From Hydra vulgaris (lineage: Eukaryota > Cnidaria > Hydrozoa > Anthoathecata > Hydridae), in assembly GCF_038396675.1 (NCBI RefSeq), contig NC_088932.1:25047501-25111500 (forward strand): DNA of 64,000 nt. The letters are read 5' to 3'. Below, piece by piece: positions 22,250-33,828 of the stretch (its first letter is position 1; each line of letters begins with the position of its first letter). Below the pieces are notes generated by a model, which made no database searches, had not been told where the DNA came from, and was given only the letters and a program-made list of their open reading frames with translations. A program made the position numbers and the translations under genes.

Positions 22250-25239
22250 ATGTCTGGTTTTAAAAAGAATGATTCTGGTTGTCAAGTAAGAAAGAATGCT
22301 GCTCAAAGAACTGCGAATGAGGAAAAGAACAAACGCACACTTCAAGACTGTGGTATTACAGTTACAAAAAAAGGAGAAGATGAAAGTCCTACTGCTTCAA
22401 ACTCTTTCCTGCCAAGTCAATCGATTCAAGTAGTAAATAGTTTTCCCCGTGAAAGGATATTTTCCCATTTGAATAATTCAATGTTATATAAATTTTTAAC
22501 TTATTTTTATAAGTTAGAACTGAAAACGCTGTCACTGACATTTCTGAAAGCTCGGGAGAGCCCCTATCAAAAATCGGAATGGTAGCTGTGAATGAAGAGA
22601 ATATTTTGGTAAGTTCTACCTCTTTAAAAGAAATGATGTTAATAAACTTTTAAGCTAATAAAATAAGATTTTTAAAATTTATTCTGAGGTGTTGCCAACA
22701 GAAGAACCCATCGCTACCATTCCTTCCAATGATCCTGCTTTGTGGGCAGCACATCTTTCCAAAGTGGAAAGAGATTCTGTGCTTCTACAGGGGTTTCCTC
22801 GAAATGCTTCAGCTTTCCCGAAAGATTCTAGTCAGAAGAAGGTTCCTGAATCAATTTTCTACGAAACTTCTCTCAACGGGAGAAGACATGCCGAGATTGG
22901 CTGGTCTGGAGTGTATCTAAGAAATCATTTATTTGCTTTCCGTGTTCTCTGTTTGGAAGCAAACAATCTTTTGGGATCGGACACCAGTCGCACCTTCTAA
23001 GATGGAATGATGGAATAAGCTGCAACTGGCACAAGCTACCCGAGAAAGTCAAAAGTCACCAGAATAACGCCCAGCATCGAAACTTTTACATAGAATGGAA
23101 AACGGCGCTAGAAAGCTTAGAAAATCAAAGCGGAATAGATGCAGCTCTTGAAAACTCGATAAGAACTGAAGCAGCCAGGTGGCGTGAAATTCTACGATGC
23201 ATCTTAGATGTTACTCTTTTTTTAGCGTCACGAAACCTTAGTTTCAGAGGTAAATCTATTTACAATTATTCTATTGTGATACCGACTATCTTTAAATCTA
23301 TTTAGCTTATATTTATAAGATTAACTAGATATTTTGGAAATCATTAAATAAAAAAAATTCTTCTTTATTCTTTTAAATAAATATGTTATAATATTCATAA
23401 ATCATAATATAAAATCATCATAGAATCATCATAAAATAAAGCAAATGCTTCTTTATTGTTTTAAATAAGTCTTATTATTATAATTTTTAGGTTCATCAAA
23501 AATGATTGGAGAAGACGACAATGGCAACTTTCTAGCTACCCTAGAGCTCTTGGCCAAGCACAACAAGACTCTCCAACTACACTTAGAAGAAGTTTCCCGC
23601 TGCCAACAAGAAGGTAACAAAATGAATGCTCATTACTTGGGCTGGAGCACTCAAAATGAATTCATCAAAGAGTGCGGAGGAATTGTTCACGGTGCCATCA
23701 TCAACGAAGCTCATATGGCCATCTACTATTCCATTCTTGTGGACGGGACTCCGGACGTCTCTCACACCGAGCAAATCACCTTTGTTCTCCGCTTTGTATA
23801 CTTTGGTACTGACAAAAGATGGACCGTGAAGGAGCGCTTTCTGAGGGTCGAGAATCTTGAAAAAAAGATAGGTGCTGACATTGCCAAGCTTATTATGGAC
23901 GTCTTAGAACAAAATGGAATCGATCTCAAAAACTGCAGAGGTCAATGATATGACAATGGAGCGAACATGCCCGGTATATACAAAGGAGTACAGGCGATTA
24001 TACTGCAAAAAAATCCTCAAGCTCTCTATATGCCATGCGGCGCTCATAGTCTCAACCTTGCTGGTGTTCATTCTGCTGAATCTTCGGTTGAAGTCAAGAA
24101 CTACTTTGGCCGAGTCCAGTCACTTTACAATCTTTTCAGTGGAAGCCCTAGTCGGTGGAAAGTCTTGATTGAAACCACTGGTTTGTCCCTTCATCAAACG
24201 TCGCAAACCAGATGGAGTGCGCGAATCGAGGCCGTGAGGCCGTTAGTCAAGCGATCCAGGGAAATCCTCGAATCTCTAAAAAAGCTCCGCGATTTTGATC
24301 TAACAGCTGATCAATTAAATGAAGTAAAATCTCTGGAGAAGTGGGTTAATTCATTCGAGTTCATCGTAATGACAACCTTTTGGTATGAAACTCTTCAATC
24401 AATCAACTACGCGAGCCTTGCACTCCAATCAGAAAATATCTCCTTGGACGACGAGATGAAATTCATTAAGACTCTTATTGAAGATCTAAATCGACTGAGA
24501 TCATCTTGGACCAGAATCCTTAATGAGGCACGTTTGATAGCATCTGGTCTTGCTTCTTTTGGTTTTCAATCAGAATTTGTGAAGAAGTGGACGAAAAAAA
24601 GGAAGACCTTTCACGAAGAGGTGAGGAACCCGCTCATTTCCATGAAGACGAAGCAAAAGAGTTCGAGGTGAGCGTATTCAATACCGCTCTTGATACTCTT
24701 ATTCAGCAGGTCAGCGATAGATTCCAAGCTGCTGAGAAGACAACGAATATGTTTTCGTTCTTGTGTTATGTCAAATGAAGAAGAATCAGAAGAAAGTGTT
24801 GAAGCACCTATCCAATTGGAGGAGAAATGCAAGGTCTTGGGCACAAATCTACGCAACCGATGTTGAGGAAGAGAAACTTATTGAAGAGGTCCGCCACCTC
24901 GATGCTCTGAAGCGATCCAATTATTTTGGTCCAAAAGAATCTCTCACTTCCATGACGTTATTGAATGGAATATACCAGAAAGGTCTTCAGCCGCTCTTCG
25001 AATCAGTCTGCATTTTGCTGCGCATCTTCAACACCATCCCTGTTTCTGTTGCGGAAGGCGAGAGATCTTTTAGTAAGCTTGCTCTAGTTAATACAGCTTT
25101 AAGGTCTTTAATGAGCCAAGAACGACTCACGAATCTTCTGGTTATCTCCATTGAGCATGATCTTGCCAAAAAGTTGTGCTACGGTGAAGTGATTTCCAAA
25201 TTCGCCATGAGTAAAGCTCGAAAGATCAATTTCCTCTGA
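22250..25239 (+). pseudogene. hAT transposase, ZMYM1-like with TTF-type zinc finger and DUF4371
   Basis: Exon 1 begins MSGFKKNDSGCQVRKNAAQR at 22250. Exon 2, from about 22689, has NDPALWAAHLSKVERDSVL and, one frame over, WLVWSVSKKSFICFPCSLFG, a TTF-type zinc finger. A third exon from about 23490 carries ILVDGTPDVSHTEQITFVL, then Q-stop-YDNGANM at 23946-23948, where a Gly codon is expected. After YMPCGAHSLNLAG and TSQTRWSARIEAV come two frame changes (near 24590 and 24780-24850). The dimerisation end follows: IPVSVAEGERSFSKLALVNT and LTNLLVISIEHDLAKKL. With one nonsense codon and at least three frame shifts the copy is dead, but almost the whole protein is represented. It fills the hAT element. 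Confidence 0.85.
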
Positions 25240-26639
25240 AGTTGAAACAACAATAGCTGTTGTATTCTAGACAAATTTTTGCTCTTAACATCCAATAGTG
25301 TTTAATGATTGTCTTTGGTCTGTTTCTACCATGTTCTAGTGTCGACTTTATCATTTTATGTATGAGTGTATAACCAAGTCAAAAGACCATTGCAATTATC
25401 TAGAAATAAACTGTTCAAATGTTCATTAATTAAAATTAAAAAATTCTATATTCTTTTATCTTCTTTGATTTGTTATCAAATGGCTTATTATATGTATTGA
25501 ATTATGGATCATTAGATCAGCTTTCACTTTCAGTAGGGCGCTTGGGAAATTTTGACCCTTGGCGCCGCAAAGGCTCACGGCGGGCCTGCATGTACATTTA
25601 ATTGCGCCGATCCCTATTTGTCAGTAGATTTGTGTACATTTAAAAAGCAAAATCTTAAATTAATTTTTAAAAAACATATAAAATATATTAATAAAAACAT
25701 TTAATTTAATTTAAATATAATTTAATTTTGACGACAATAAAAACCGGGTTGCGTAATTAAAAAAAGATTTTCTAAGCGATTGATTTCAAAATGTAAACTT
25801 TGATTTAAAACGTTTTAAAAAAATGGCGAATATTAGCGTTTTTTAGTGTAATTTTTTAAACTTCAACAGCGAATTAGAGCACTTTTTGTTGATTTTCAGA
25901 CCTATGTTTTTATACGATTCTTAATCAGCATAAAATTCTTTATCATAATCAGCAATAAAAAAAAAAAGGGGGGGGGGGGTAGGAGAAACTGCAGTAGCGC
26001 CCCATTTTCCATATTTTCGTGGTGTTTGCATCTAAAATAAAAGCAAATTACTATGAAGATACATAAGGAGAGTTTTATTATCTTATTACAGGCTTATTTT
26101 TTCATATATTTATTTGTTATTCATATATGATTAAGTTAATTATATACTCATTATATAATTATTATTTTTCATCATTTTTGTTTAGTTAATCATTAACTAT
26201 ATAAATCAAAATCTATATAAACTATATAAGTTTGCAACTTTATATATTAACTTCTATATACAGTAAAAAACTTATGCTGGGTATATACTTTATGTTGTCT
26301 TACAAGTTTATCCGTTAAATAGAAATGTATAACTTTTGTAAAACTTTTACATTTTATTTTTTACTAAAAGATAAAATGATTTGTTAATTAAAGTATACGA
26401 TTTTACAATCAACTTTATATCCTTAGACCAGGGACGTGGTGGCCCAGTACGAGGGTACGAGGACTTGTACTGGGCCCTTAATCTGGCTCAGGAAACTGGG
26501 CCCCCAATCCTCAGACAGAAAAAAATTATTTTAGTTCTTTAAGTTTCTATCAGGGCATTTTTTACAATAATTTATTTAACTTGCTTTCACGTCGGTTAGT
26601 TTGTTTATTTGGTGTCCGCTCAAAATAAATACTTTGTCA

Positions 26640-26760
26640 GCTGTAATAATAAAAGAAATACGCTAAACTTTAGTTTAGCGTAAATAAAGAAAATCGTTAA
26701 GAAATTTAAACAAACAATAAACAGCAAACTTTGTTTAGCGTAAATAAATATAATCGATGA
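26640..26760. repeat. TACGCTAAAC repeats near the hAT left end
   Basis: TACGCTAAACTTTAGTTTAGCGTA at about 26660-26683 is a near-perfect palindrome, and TTTGTTTAGCGTAAATAAA recurs about 60 bases on. Sub-terminal repeats of this type are often transposase binding sites in hAT elements; that role is inferred. Confidence 0.55.
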
Positions 26761-26956
26761 TGAATAAGAATAACAAAAAACGTTGTTGATCTGAAATTGA
26801 TAGATTTTATACTGTAAAAAAGTAGGTAACGTTTTAATACTTTATTTATAAATAGTAATTAAAAATAATAATTAAAGTTTTTAAAGTAAATAAGTAAAAA
26901 AAATATATCTTATCAACGAAGAAATATAAAGAAGAAAGCTAAATATAAAAAAGAAA

Positions 26957-29900
26957 GCTGGAAACTGAAAATGATCGATTAGTTTGTTTTGCTCGAGAAA
27001 CAGAACGGAAATTTCGAACTAGAGCAAATGAATCAGCTGAACAAAGAACACCTAGGCTAAAAAAACAAAGAGAACGATATGTTAAGGCATGGCGGCTGAA
27101 ACGAAAGAAGGTAGAGACAGACGTATTGCTAAACGAAGTTGATAAATATGGTTAATATATGTTTGATAAATAATATTGTGTATTTAATGAATTTTTGTTA
27201 TTACTTTCATTCACTACTACTCAATATGCTTCAGTCCATTCACTATAGGTCCATGGAATTTATAAATAGTAGTACTATGCATAAACTCCATGGACCGATA
27301 GTAGTTATAACTTAAACGAGAGAAACCAATGCCCTGGTGTCTATCATAGGACTAGTTTTAATTTTATATTTATTTATGTTTTAGGTGAAATGAAAGAACA
27401 AAAAAAGAATCAACATGGAAATACCAATCTGGTGCTGAAAAAAAATGCTCAAAAACGACAACATGAATTGAAAGTAGCTGGTATTGATCCAAAACAGTTA
27501 AAGTTAACGGCAAGTCTCGCGTCAGTGCAAGTGCCACAAATACAGAGAAAAGCTGGGGCATCATCTACAGCAACAGAGAATGTAGAGCTAACATCAACAT
27601 TCATTATGAATATCACAAGTAAGCCTATTATTGAAACAGAGCCAATAACAGAGATTAGTGACCAATCATCTGTATAAGAAACAGATAAACAGACAATCAA
27701 GATGTCATAATTGCAGTAGATAAATAAACAGAACTACAATATTCAGACACATTCTGAAACCGAAACATTACTGAACCTGAGAGAGTGCCTGTAAAAAATG
27801 GGCAACTATGTAACCTGTTACTAAGTGCCTGTAACTGCAGTGGTGGACCTAACTCTACCATAAAAAATTATTTAGAAGCAACCAGACAACGTTGTAAATG
27901 TCAATGAAAATAATCCAGCTAAATTTCTAGAGCTGAAAAATGCAAAGACGATTGATAAAAAGCAATCTAATGTATTAGGACCAAATCAGCCAAAAAAACA
28001 TTCAAGGTTATCTAAGTATTACACTGAATCAGTTAAAGTTAATGACATTAAAGTTGCGCAGAAAAAGTCATAACTAACTTACTCTCTACTATTGTTTGTT
28101 TATGCTTTGGATCAAGAGAGGACACAAATTCTATACGTGATGAGTTTGATAATTGGTCAAACTAAAGTCACATCATAACAAAGCATTGCACCAAGAAAAA
28201 CCATCGAAATGCTGCTGAAGCTATGGTCCATGCATTATCAGACTCCATAGTTAAAAACATATTAAATATTGAAATCAAGAGACATCTGAACAAAAAGCGT
28301 AAAGAAGCGGAGAAACTACATCAATACCTAATACGAGTTATTGATGCAATTCGGTATTTGATTGCAGAGAGTATTTCTTTACGTGGTAATGAGGAAGCCA
28401 ACTTTTACAATGACTCTAAAAAAAGTGAAATCTCTTAATGTGGCGCGGTTGAATTTCTAAAGTTGTTAAATTTACTCAGTCAGTATGATGAGGTGCAGAA
28501 TGAAAAACTTTACTCAAATGTTCGCAGTTCTCAAAAAAAATCTGCTGGAGGGGGTGCTGGAATTACGCCTTTTTCTAATTATACACAAACAAGCTAATTC
28601 ATACTATGACACAGATAGTCAAAAAGGGTATTTCAGAAGAGGTAAATAATTAGTATTCTTTTTACTATCAGCTGATGACACGAATGATGTTACATTCTGT
28701 GAGCAAACCTCTATTGTATTACGTTATGTTACGCTTGCTGCAGAGGAGGCCGTTGTACATCTGATTTCAATGGTTAAAACTGAAACAACAACTGGTGAAG
28801 GAATAAGTGAAAAAATCAAAGATGAACTCAAATCAAAGAAGGTAGATATTCAAAAGTGTGTGGGTATGTCTTTTGATGGTGCAAGCAATATGCAAGGAAT
28901 AAACAAAGGAGTTGCAACACATTTGAAGCAGTGTTCTCCCATAGCAACAAAGATTTATTGTGGATCTCATGGAACAAATCTGGTTATGAAAGCTTGTGCA
29001 AAATCTTCTGTTGTTTCTGTTAACCTTTTTGAAACAGAAAACAAGCCTGGTATTGTGCAGAAATTAAAAACTTTTCTATACGGAAACTCAAGGAAACGAA
29101 GTAAATTTTTTGAGAAGTGCAAATCTCTTCTTGAGGATGTGAATCAGTAATTGAACTGGCTGCTACTAACAGTGTTTGTTTCAGTTCCTTACAAAATGCT
29201 ACCGATTGGCTGCTGACACTACATCGTGCAATAATCGATTGCTTTCAACAAATTTCAAATGACATGGAATTAAAAATGAATATTCGAAGTGAAGCACAAG
29301 ATCTTTTATCAGTCATATGAAATATTGTGACTTTATGTCTCTTCAAAGAAATTTTTACTATCTTGGGTCTCCTAAATAAAATTCTTCAAGGAGAAACACT
29401 TGATTTTTTTTTTGCTATTATGTCTGTCGATGTATCACTGGAAAAGCTTCAAGTATCAATGGAGAGTGCCGACCAAAGTACAATTTTATCTGCTAGTAAA
29501 GTTGCAACTGAAGCTTGGCTTGAACAGCAAACATCTCGCAGAAAGAAGCAACTGGACTTCGATGAAAAAAAAGATGAACGACTTACTCAGGCTAAAGATC
29601 AGTGGCTGGCAGAAGTGTTTTATACTCTAGTGGATTCAGCAACTGCAGTTCTTGTTGACAAATTTTCTTTACAGCGGAAAGTTTTAGAAAGCATAGACAT
29701 CTTTTAGTGAAGATATTAGTCATAATTTTCATAACTCTAATTAACAAGAAAAAAATTCAATCAGTGCTTAAAAAATTCAAAATTGGTATCAGTTTAAATG
29801 AATTCACTACTGAAATGGCTGATTTTGTGGAGATCAACAGAAAGGCTGCTGAGAAGGATAAAAAAACTTTGCCTTCTTTTCTCACCATTTACAATTTTAT

Positions 29901-30130
29901 GCTGAAGACAATGTTAGATACTGTATTCCATTCTGTTGCCGTTCTATAGAAGATATTTAGTACAATTTCAACGAATTCAGCCTGAGAGAGTTTTCAGCAA
30001 ACTGAAACTTTTCAAAACTCGTCTAGCAAATTGGTTGACATCTGAGCATGTTGGAGATCGCGTTCTCTTTTCAGTGGAACATGAGAAAATGTGGAATTCG
30101 ACCGATTTATACATAATAAAAAACTATGCT
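26957..30130 (+). pseudogene. hAT transposase remnant (DUF4371/ZMYM1-like)
   Basis: The first recognisable segment (about 26957-27154) encodes a charged stretch, FARETERKFRTRANES then RLKKQRERYVKAWRLKRKK. Next come 27391-27677 (MKEQKKNQHGNTNLVLKKN), then FDNWSN and HRNAAEAMVHALSDSIV near 28150-28240, and AESISLRGNEEANFYN. A central core has EQTSIVLRYVTLAAEE, KCVGMSFDGASNMQGINKG and IYCGSHGTNLVMKAC. The C-terminal dimerisation block ERVFSKLKLFKTRLANW lies in another frame (29936-30130). Many stops and frame changes separate the blocks. The core matches DUF4371 hAT transposases in order. The LINE's poly-T begins right after its last readable codons. Confidence 0.78.
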
Positions 30131-30137
30131 GATACAA

Positions 30138-30138
30138 A

Positions 30139-30170
<32 letters not shown>

Positions 30171-32111
30171 TTTTTTCATTTAACAATATTCTCTGGTAAA
30201 AGTGTCGTTGGTACATAATATATAAAGAACACGCAAACTCGAAGAGGATCATAAGATCCTGTCACCGAGAACCGTTTAACAATACAAAAATTATAAACCA
30301 AATATTTCAAAAAAATATAAAATAAAAAGTAAATACCGTTAAAGAAAACCATCATACAAATAAAATAACCTCAATTATAAAACACCGTTTAACAAAACAA
30401 TAAAAAAAATAAAAAAAAATATTTTAAATTAGTAAATACCGTTTTTATGAAAACCGTCATACAAATAAAATACCGATTAAAAAAACAATAAAAAATAAAA
30501 ACAAATATTTTAAATTACATTTAGAAGCACTTATAAAAGAGAAATGAGATCAGAAGAACTCGAAAATATTTTCTATTGAGAAAATAACTTTTTTCAGTTT
30601 GTTTTTGAAAGAAGAAAAATTCCAACTTTGGGAAAAATCAAAATTTTTTAAAACTATTTGGTTCCACAAATAAGCTCCGCGATAAGATATAAGAGATCTT
30701 CCAAAATTTGTATGCGAATAATGTTGATAAATAAAATTGTAATTTCTTAGATCATATTTGTTTTTGGGCTTTATTGCATATACATTTTGAAAAGGTATTG
30801 GAGCTAAGTTTATCTTACATTTAAATATAAAGCAAAGAGTGTTAAAAACATTTAGTTTGTATACATTAAGAATACTCATTTTGAACAAAAGTGGTTTTGC
30901 ATGAGTAAAACGATCTTTAAAATTTATTAGTCGTACTAGATGCTTCTGTTGCCGATAAAGAGGATCTAATTGACTTTTTTTAGCACTGCCCCATGCGATA
31001 TTTGAATAATTTAGATGGCATTGAATAAGTGAGTAATAAAGTTGAATTAATGCGTGTCTATTTACAAAACTTCTCGCTTTATATAATACTCCAATATTTT
31101 TTGAAACTTTGTTGCGCAAGGTTTCAATATGATTTTTCCACGTAAGGTTTTCATCAATAAAAACACCAAGAAAAAGTATAACTTTTGATTGTTTTATTTG
31201 AATATTATCTATCTATATTTGAGGCATATCATTTGGCAAAAGATGTTTTTTGGATTTTGGATGAAATAGAGTCCATTTAGTTTTTTCTATGTTAATTGAT
31301 AACTTATTAGACTTTAACCATTTTGAAATTTTAATTAGCTCTATGTTCATGTCATTAAATAGTGTTATGATATTATTTCTAGACAAAAAAAGTTTGTGTC
31401 GTCAGCAAACATTACTGTTTTTAAATTTTAGGCATTATAAAGATCATTGATATAAATGAGAAAAAGAAGTGGTCCTAGTATAGACCATTGGGGGACACCA
31501 CATGTTATATCTAGTAAATTTGTAGTAGATGATACATCAATTTGCACATACTGTTTACGATTGCTTAAATAGCTCTTAAGTAATTTTAGAAAATACTACA
31601 GATTCCATAATTTTCTAGTTTTTTAATAAGAAGCTCATGATTTATCGTATCGAAGGCTTTTGATAGATCTATGAACACTGCAAGAGTAAATTGTGATTTT
31701 TCAAACGAATCTGCAATATTTCTAGTCAGATGAAGCACTGCGTGTTCAGTGGAATAATGTTTTTTAAACCCATATTGGGTTGCATTTAGTATTTTATTTT
31801 TAGAAAGATGATCATAAATTTTATTGTAAAGGATCCTTTCATAAATCAGTGAAAAACCAGAAAGTACAGAAATTGGACGATAATTAGTTATATTTGATAA
31901 TTCCCCCCCCCCCTTTAAATATTGGTGTAACTTTGGCTATCTTTAGTTGATCAGGAAATATACCTTGTTTAATTGAACAACTAAAGACCTGAAAGAGTAT
32001 AGTTTTTATGATCTCGTAAGAACTGGTTATAACGTTACCATTTATTTGATCTGGGCCTATCGATTTATTGATTTTTAGCATTTTGTAAGCACATTCAAAC
32101 TCTTTAATCAA
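30138..32111 (-). mobile_element. 5'-truncated non-LTR retrotransposon (LINE)
   Basis: The element reads leftwards and ends in a poly-A tail, seen on the plus strand as the T-rich run 30138-30176. Its 3' untranslated part (30177-30540) carries two imperfect copies of an ACCGT..ACAAATAAAATA unit. The coding part is the C-terminal portion of a reverse transcriptase. The 5' end breaks off near 32111 inside the reverse transcriptase, as is usual for LINE insertions. It is inserted in the 3' part of the hAT element. No clear target duplication was found. Confidence 0.8.
30550..32111 (-). pseudogene. LINE reverse transcriptase, C-terminal part
   Basis: From 32111 down: LKINKSIGPDQINGNVI, then IAKVTPIFKGGG before a C run and a frame change, SLIYERILYNKIYDHL, YGFKKHYSTEHAVLHL, AVFIDLSKAFDTINHELL (first catalytic Asp block), PQWSILGPLLFLIYIND, and FADDTN (the YxDD-type catalytic pair). 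Several stops follow, then a 189-residue open tail (31119-30550) with LYKARSFVNRHALIQLYYS and YSNIAWGSAKKSQLDPLY. This is the classic order of Jockey/CR1-like LINE reverse transcriptases. At least two frame shifts and several nonsense codons make it inactive, and the endonuclease is absent. Confidence 0.85.
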
Positions 32112-32259
32112 ATGAGTTACATAATATTTTATATCCGTGAAAAACTTCTTTTAGTATAAATATAATTTACCTTGATTGCTTATTTGTTTCTTGTTAAAAG
32201 TACTTCACGGGGCTCTTCTGGAAATTCGTACCTGCTTTTTAGGTGCCACCAAGTCTCTG

Positions 32260-33316
32260 CCTTAGACTATGACTAGACTTTAGACTATGAAAAAAATTTT
32301 GTGAAAAATCATTTCATACTTTAAAGCAAGACTAAATACCAATTCCAAAAAAACAACAAATGTCTAACAATAATACTATGTCTATAAAAGAAATTCGCTT
32401 TAAAAAATATTATACAGTCGGACTAATGAAATTTTCTGATAATTTAGACGTCAAGCAGCGTGTTATGAGATGACATCGTTTCAATTACGGCAACTTTTGA
32501 AGTTCCATTCTGGGCAACATAGGACCATGGTGTTGTAGCAAAATATTTACATACAAGTAACAACTTACGATATAAGCTCTTAATATCACATAGACTTGAA
32601 ACCCTTAAAATTTAAAAAAAATTATCATCAAACTCAATATCGTTAAGCTTCTGTAATCGTTTAAATGCAACGATAAAATTAGATCGCAAAAATTTTTTTC
32701 TTTAAAAAAAAGTAATTTCATTCACATACGTGCAGTTTTTAAGTTTAAATACTAGAAGTTTCAAAAAATAAAGAAAATTATTTTCTTTACAAGAAAAAAT
32801 ATTCATGAAAGTAGAATAAGTTCCAGTTTCTAAATAAAGCTAAGTGTTCCAATTAAGGAGCTGTTCCAATTTCGGCAACTCTTCCCTATATATTATATTT
32901 AAAAAAAACCTGTTGAGAAATACTATGTTCCTGAACTCCAACAGTATCAGTTTGCTGATTATATTCATAACAGTTGTTATTTTTTACAATATCGTTGCCT
33001 ATACAAAAGTTGTAATATATATTTTCCAGACGTCTCGGTTTTTATTAATAAAACCAAGCTATATTGAATTATGCCACAAATTTTTTTAATAATATATTGA
33101 GATATACTGAAACTCAACACAAGCTATTTGAAAAACACAAAATCAAACCAAGTATCAAACTATTGTCATTCAGTTGCTGTTAATTATTAATTACCAATAT
33201 CAGATGCATTAGATGTTAGAAGATATTTTTCAGCATATAACTTTGCCTTTTTAAAATCATCTAAGAAAAGAACATTAAAAAAAATTATTATGAACATGAT
33301 GAATGAAACTAACCCT
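32260..33316. other. AT-rich spacer with a pogo-like end
   Basis: No gene seen. At 32848-32886 the sequence GTTCCAATTTCGGCAACTCT followed by TCCCTATA closely resembles the right end of the pogo-like element at about 35859-35885 (TTCCAATTAAGGCAACTCTC). It may therefore be the 3' end of another, mostly deleted, pogo copy. Confidence 0.4.
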
Positions 33317-33828
33317 GTCCCAAATCATGTACGTTTATTCGCGCCAATCCCTATTTGTCAGTCAATGTATGTGCATTTAGTTGTGCCAATCCCAATTTGT
33401 CAGTCGATGTATGTACATTCAATTGAGTTAATCCCTATTTTTCAGTCGATTTATGTACATTTATAAAGCAAAATCTTAAACTAATTTTTAAAAAATTAAT
33501 TAAAAATATATAAAATATATTCATAAAAGCATTTAATTTAGTTAAAATTTAATTTTGACGACAATAAAAACCGGGTTACATAATTAAAAAAAGATTTTCT
33601 AAACGATTGATTTCAAAATTTAAACTTTGATGTTAAGCGTTTTTAAAAAATTGCGAATATTAGAGTTTTTTTAGTGTAATTTATTAAACTTCAACAGCGA
33701 ATTAGAGCACTTTCTGTTATTTTTTAGACCTATGTTTTTATACGATTCCTAATCAGCATAAAGTTCTCTATTATAATCAGCAATAAAAAAATAAAAAAAA
33801 AGGGGGGGGGGGGGAACTGCAGTTGCGC
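33317..33828. repeat. Repeat family C, second copy (one arm)
   Basis: About three copies of the CAATCCCTATTTGTCAGTCG unit (33346-33450) are followed by the same arm as 25640-25999, ending in a G run and CTGCAGTTGCGCC. The opposite arm is absent. The arm ends exactly where the pogo-like transposase coding begins. Confidence 0.75.

Larger units (their letters stand above)
21457..25588 (+). mobile_element. hAT transposon nested in repeat C
   Basis: Inverted ends are CAGGGCCGCCGTGAG on the left and CAGGCCCGCCGTGAG on the complement of the right. The 8-bp target duplication CATGTACA is exact (21449-21456 and 25589-25596). It is 4132 bases long and encodes a ZMYM1-like hAT transposase on the plus strand. 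The central part is visibly richer in G+C than the flanks. Confidence 0.93.
21018..25999. mobile_element. Palindromic repeat family C, split by a hAT insertion
   Basis: The left part starts GGCGCTACTGCAGTTTCTCC and the right part ends with the complement of the same sequence at 25999. The arms (about 21018-21290 and 25640-25999) match in inverted orientation, for example GCTGATTAAGAATCGTATAA on the left. Each arm has a homopolymer C or G run next to the end. The centre holds copies of a roughly 40-base unit with CAATCCCTATTTGTCAGTCG. The hAT element at 21457-25588 interrupts that centre. Another copy of the right side is at 33317-33828. It is non-autonomous, and its superfamily is unknown. 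Confidence 0.75.
26429..32259 (+). mobile_element. Large hAT transposon with exact target duplication
   Basis: Left end CAGGGACGTGGTGGCCC; the complement of the right end reads CAGAGACTTGGTGGCAC. CCTTAGAC lies directly outside both ends (26421-26428 and 32260-32267), giving an exact 8-bp duplication. The 5.8 kb span contains a plus-strand hAT transposase remnant (26957-30130) and, after it, a LINE inserted in reverse orientation (30138 to about 32111). Without the LINE the element would be about 3.8 kb. Confidence 0.88.
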
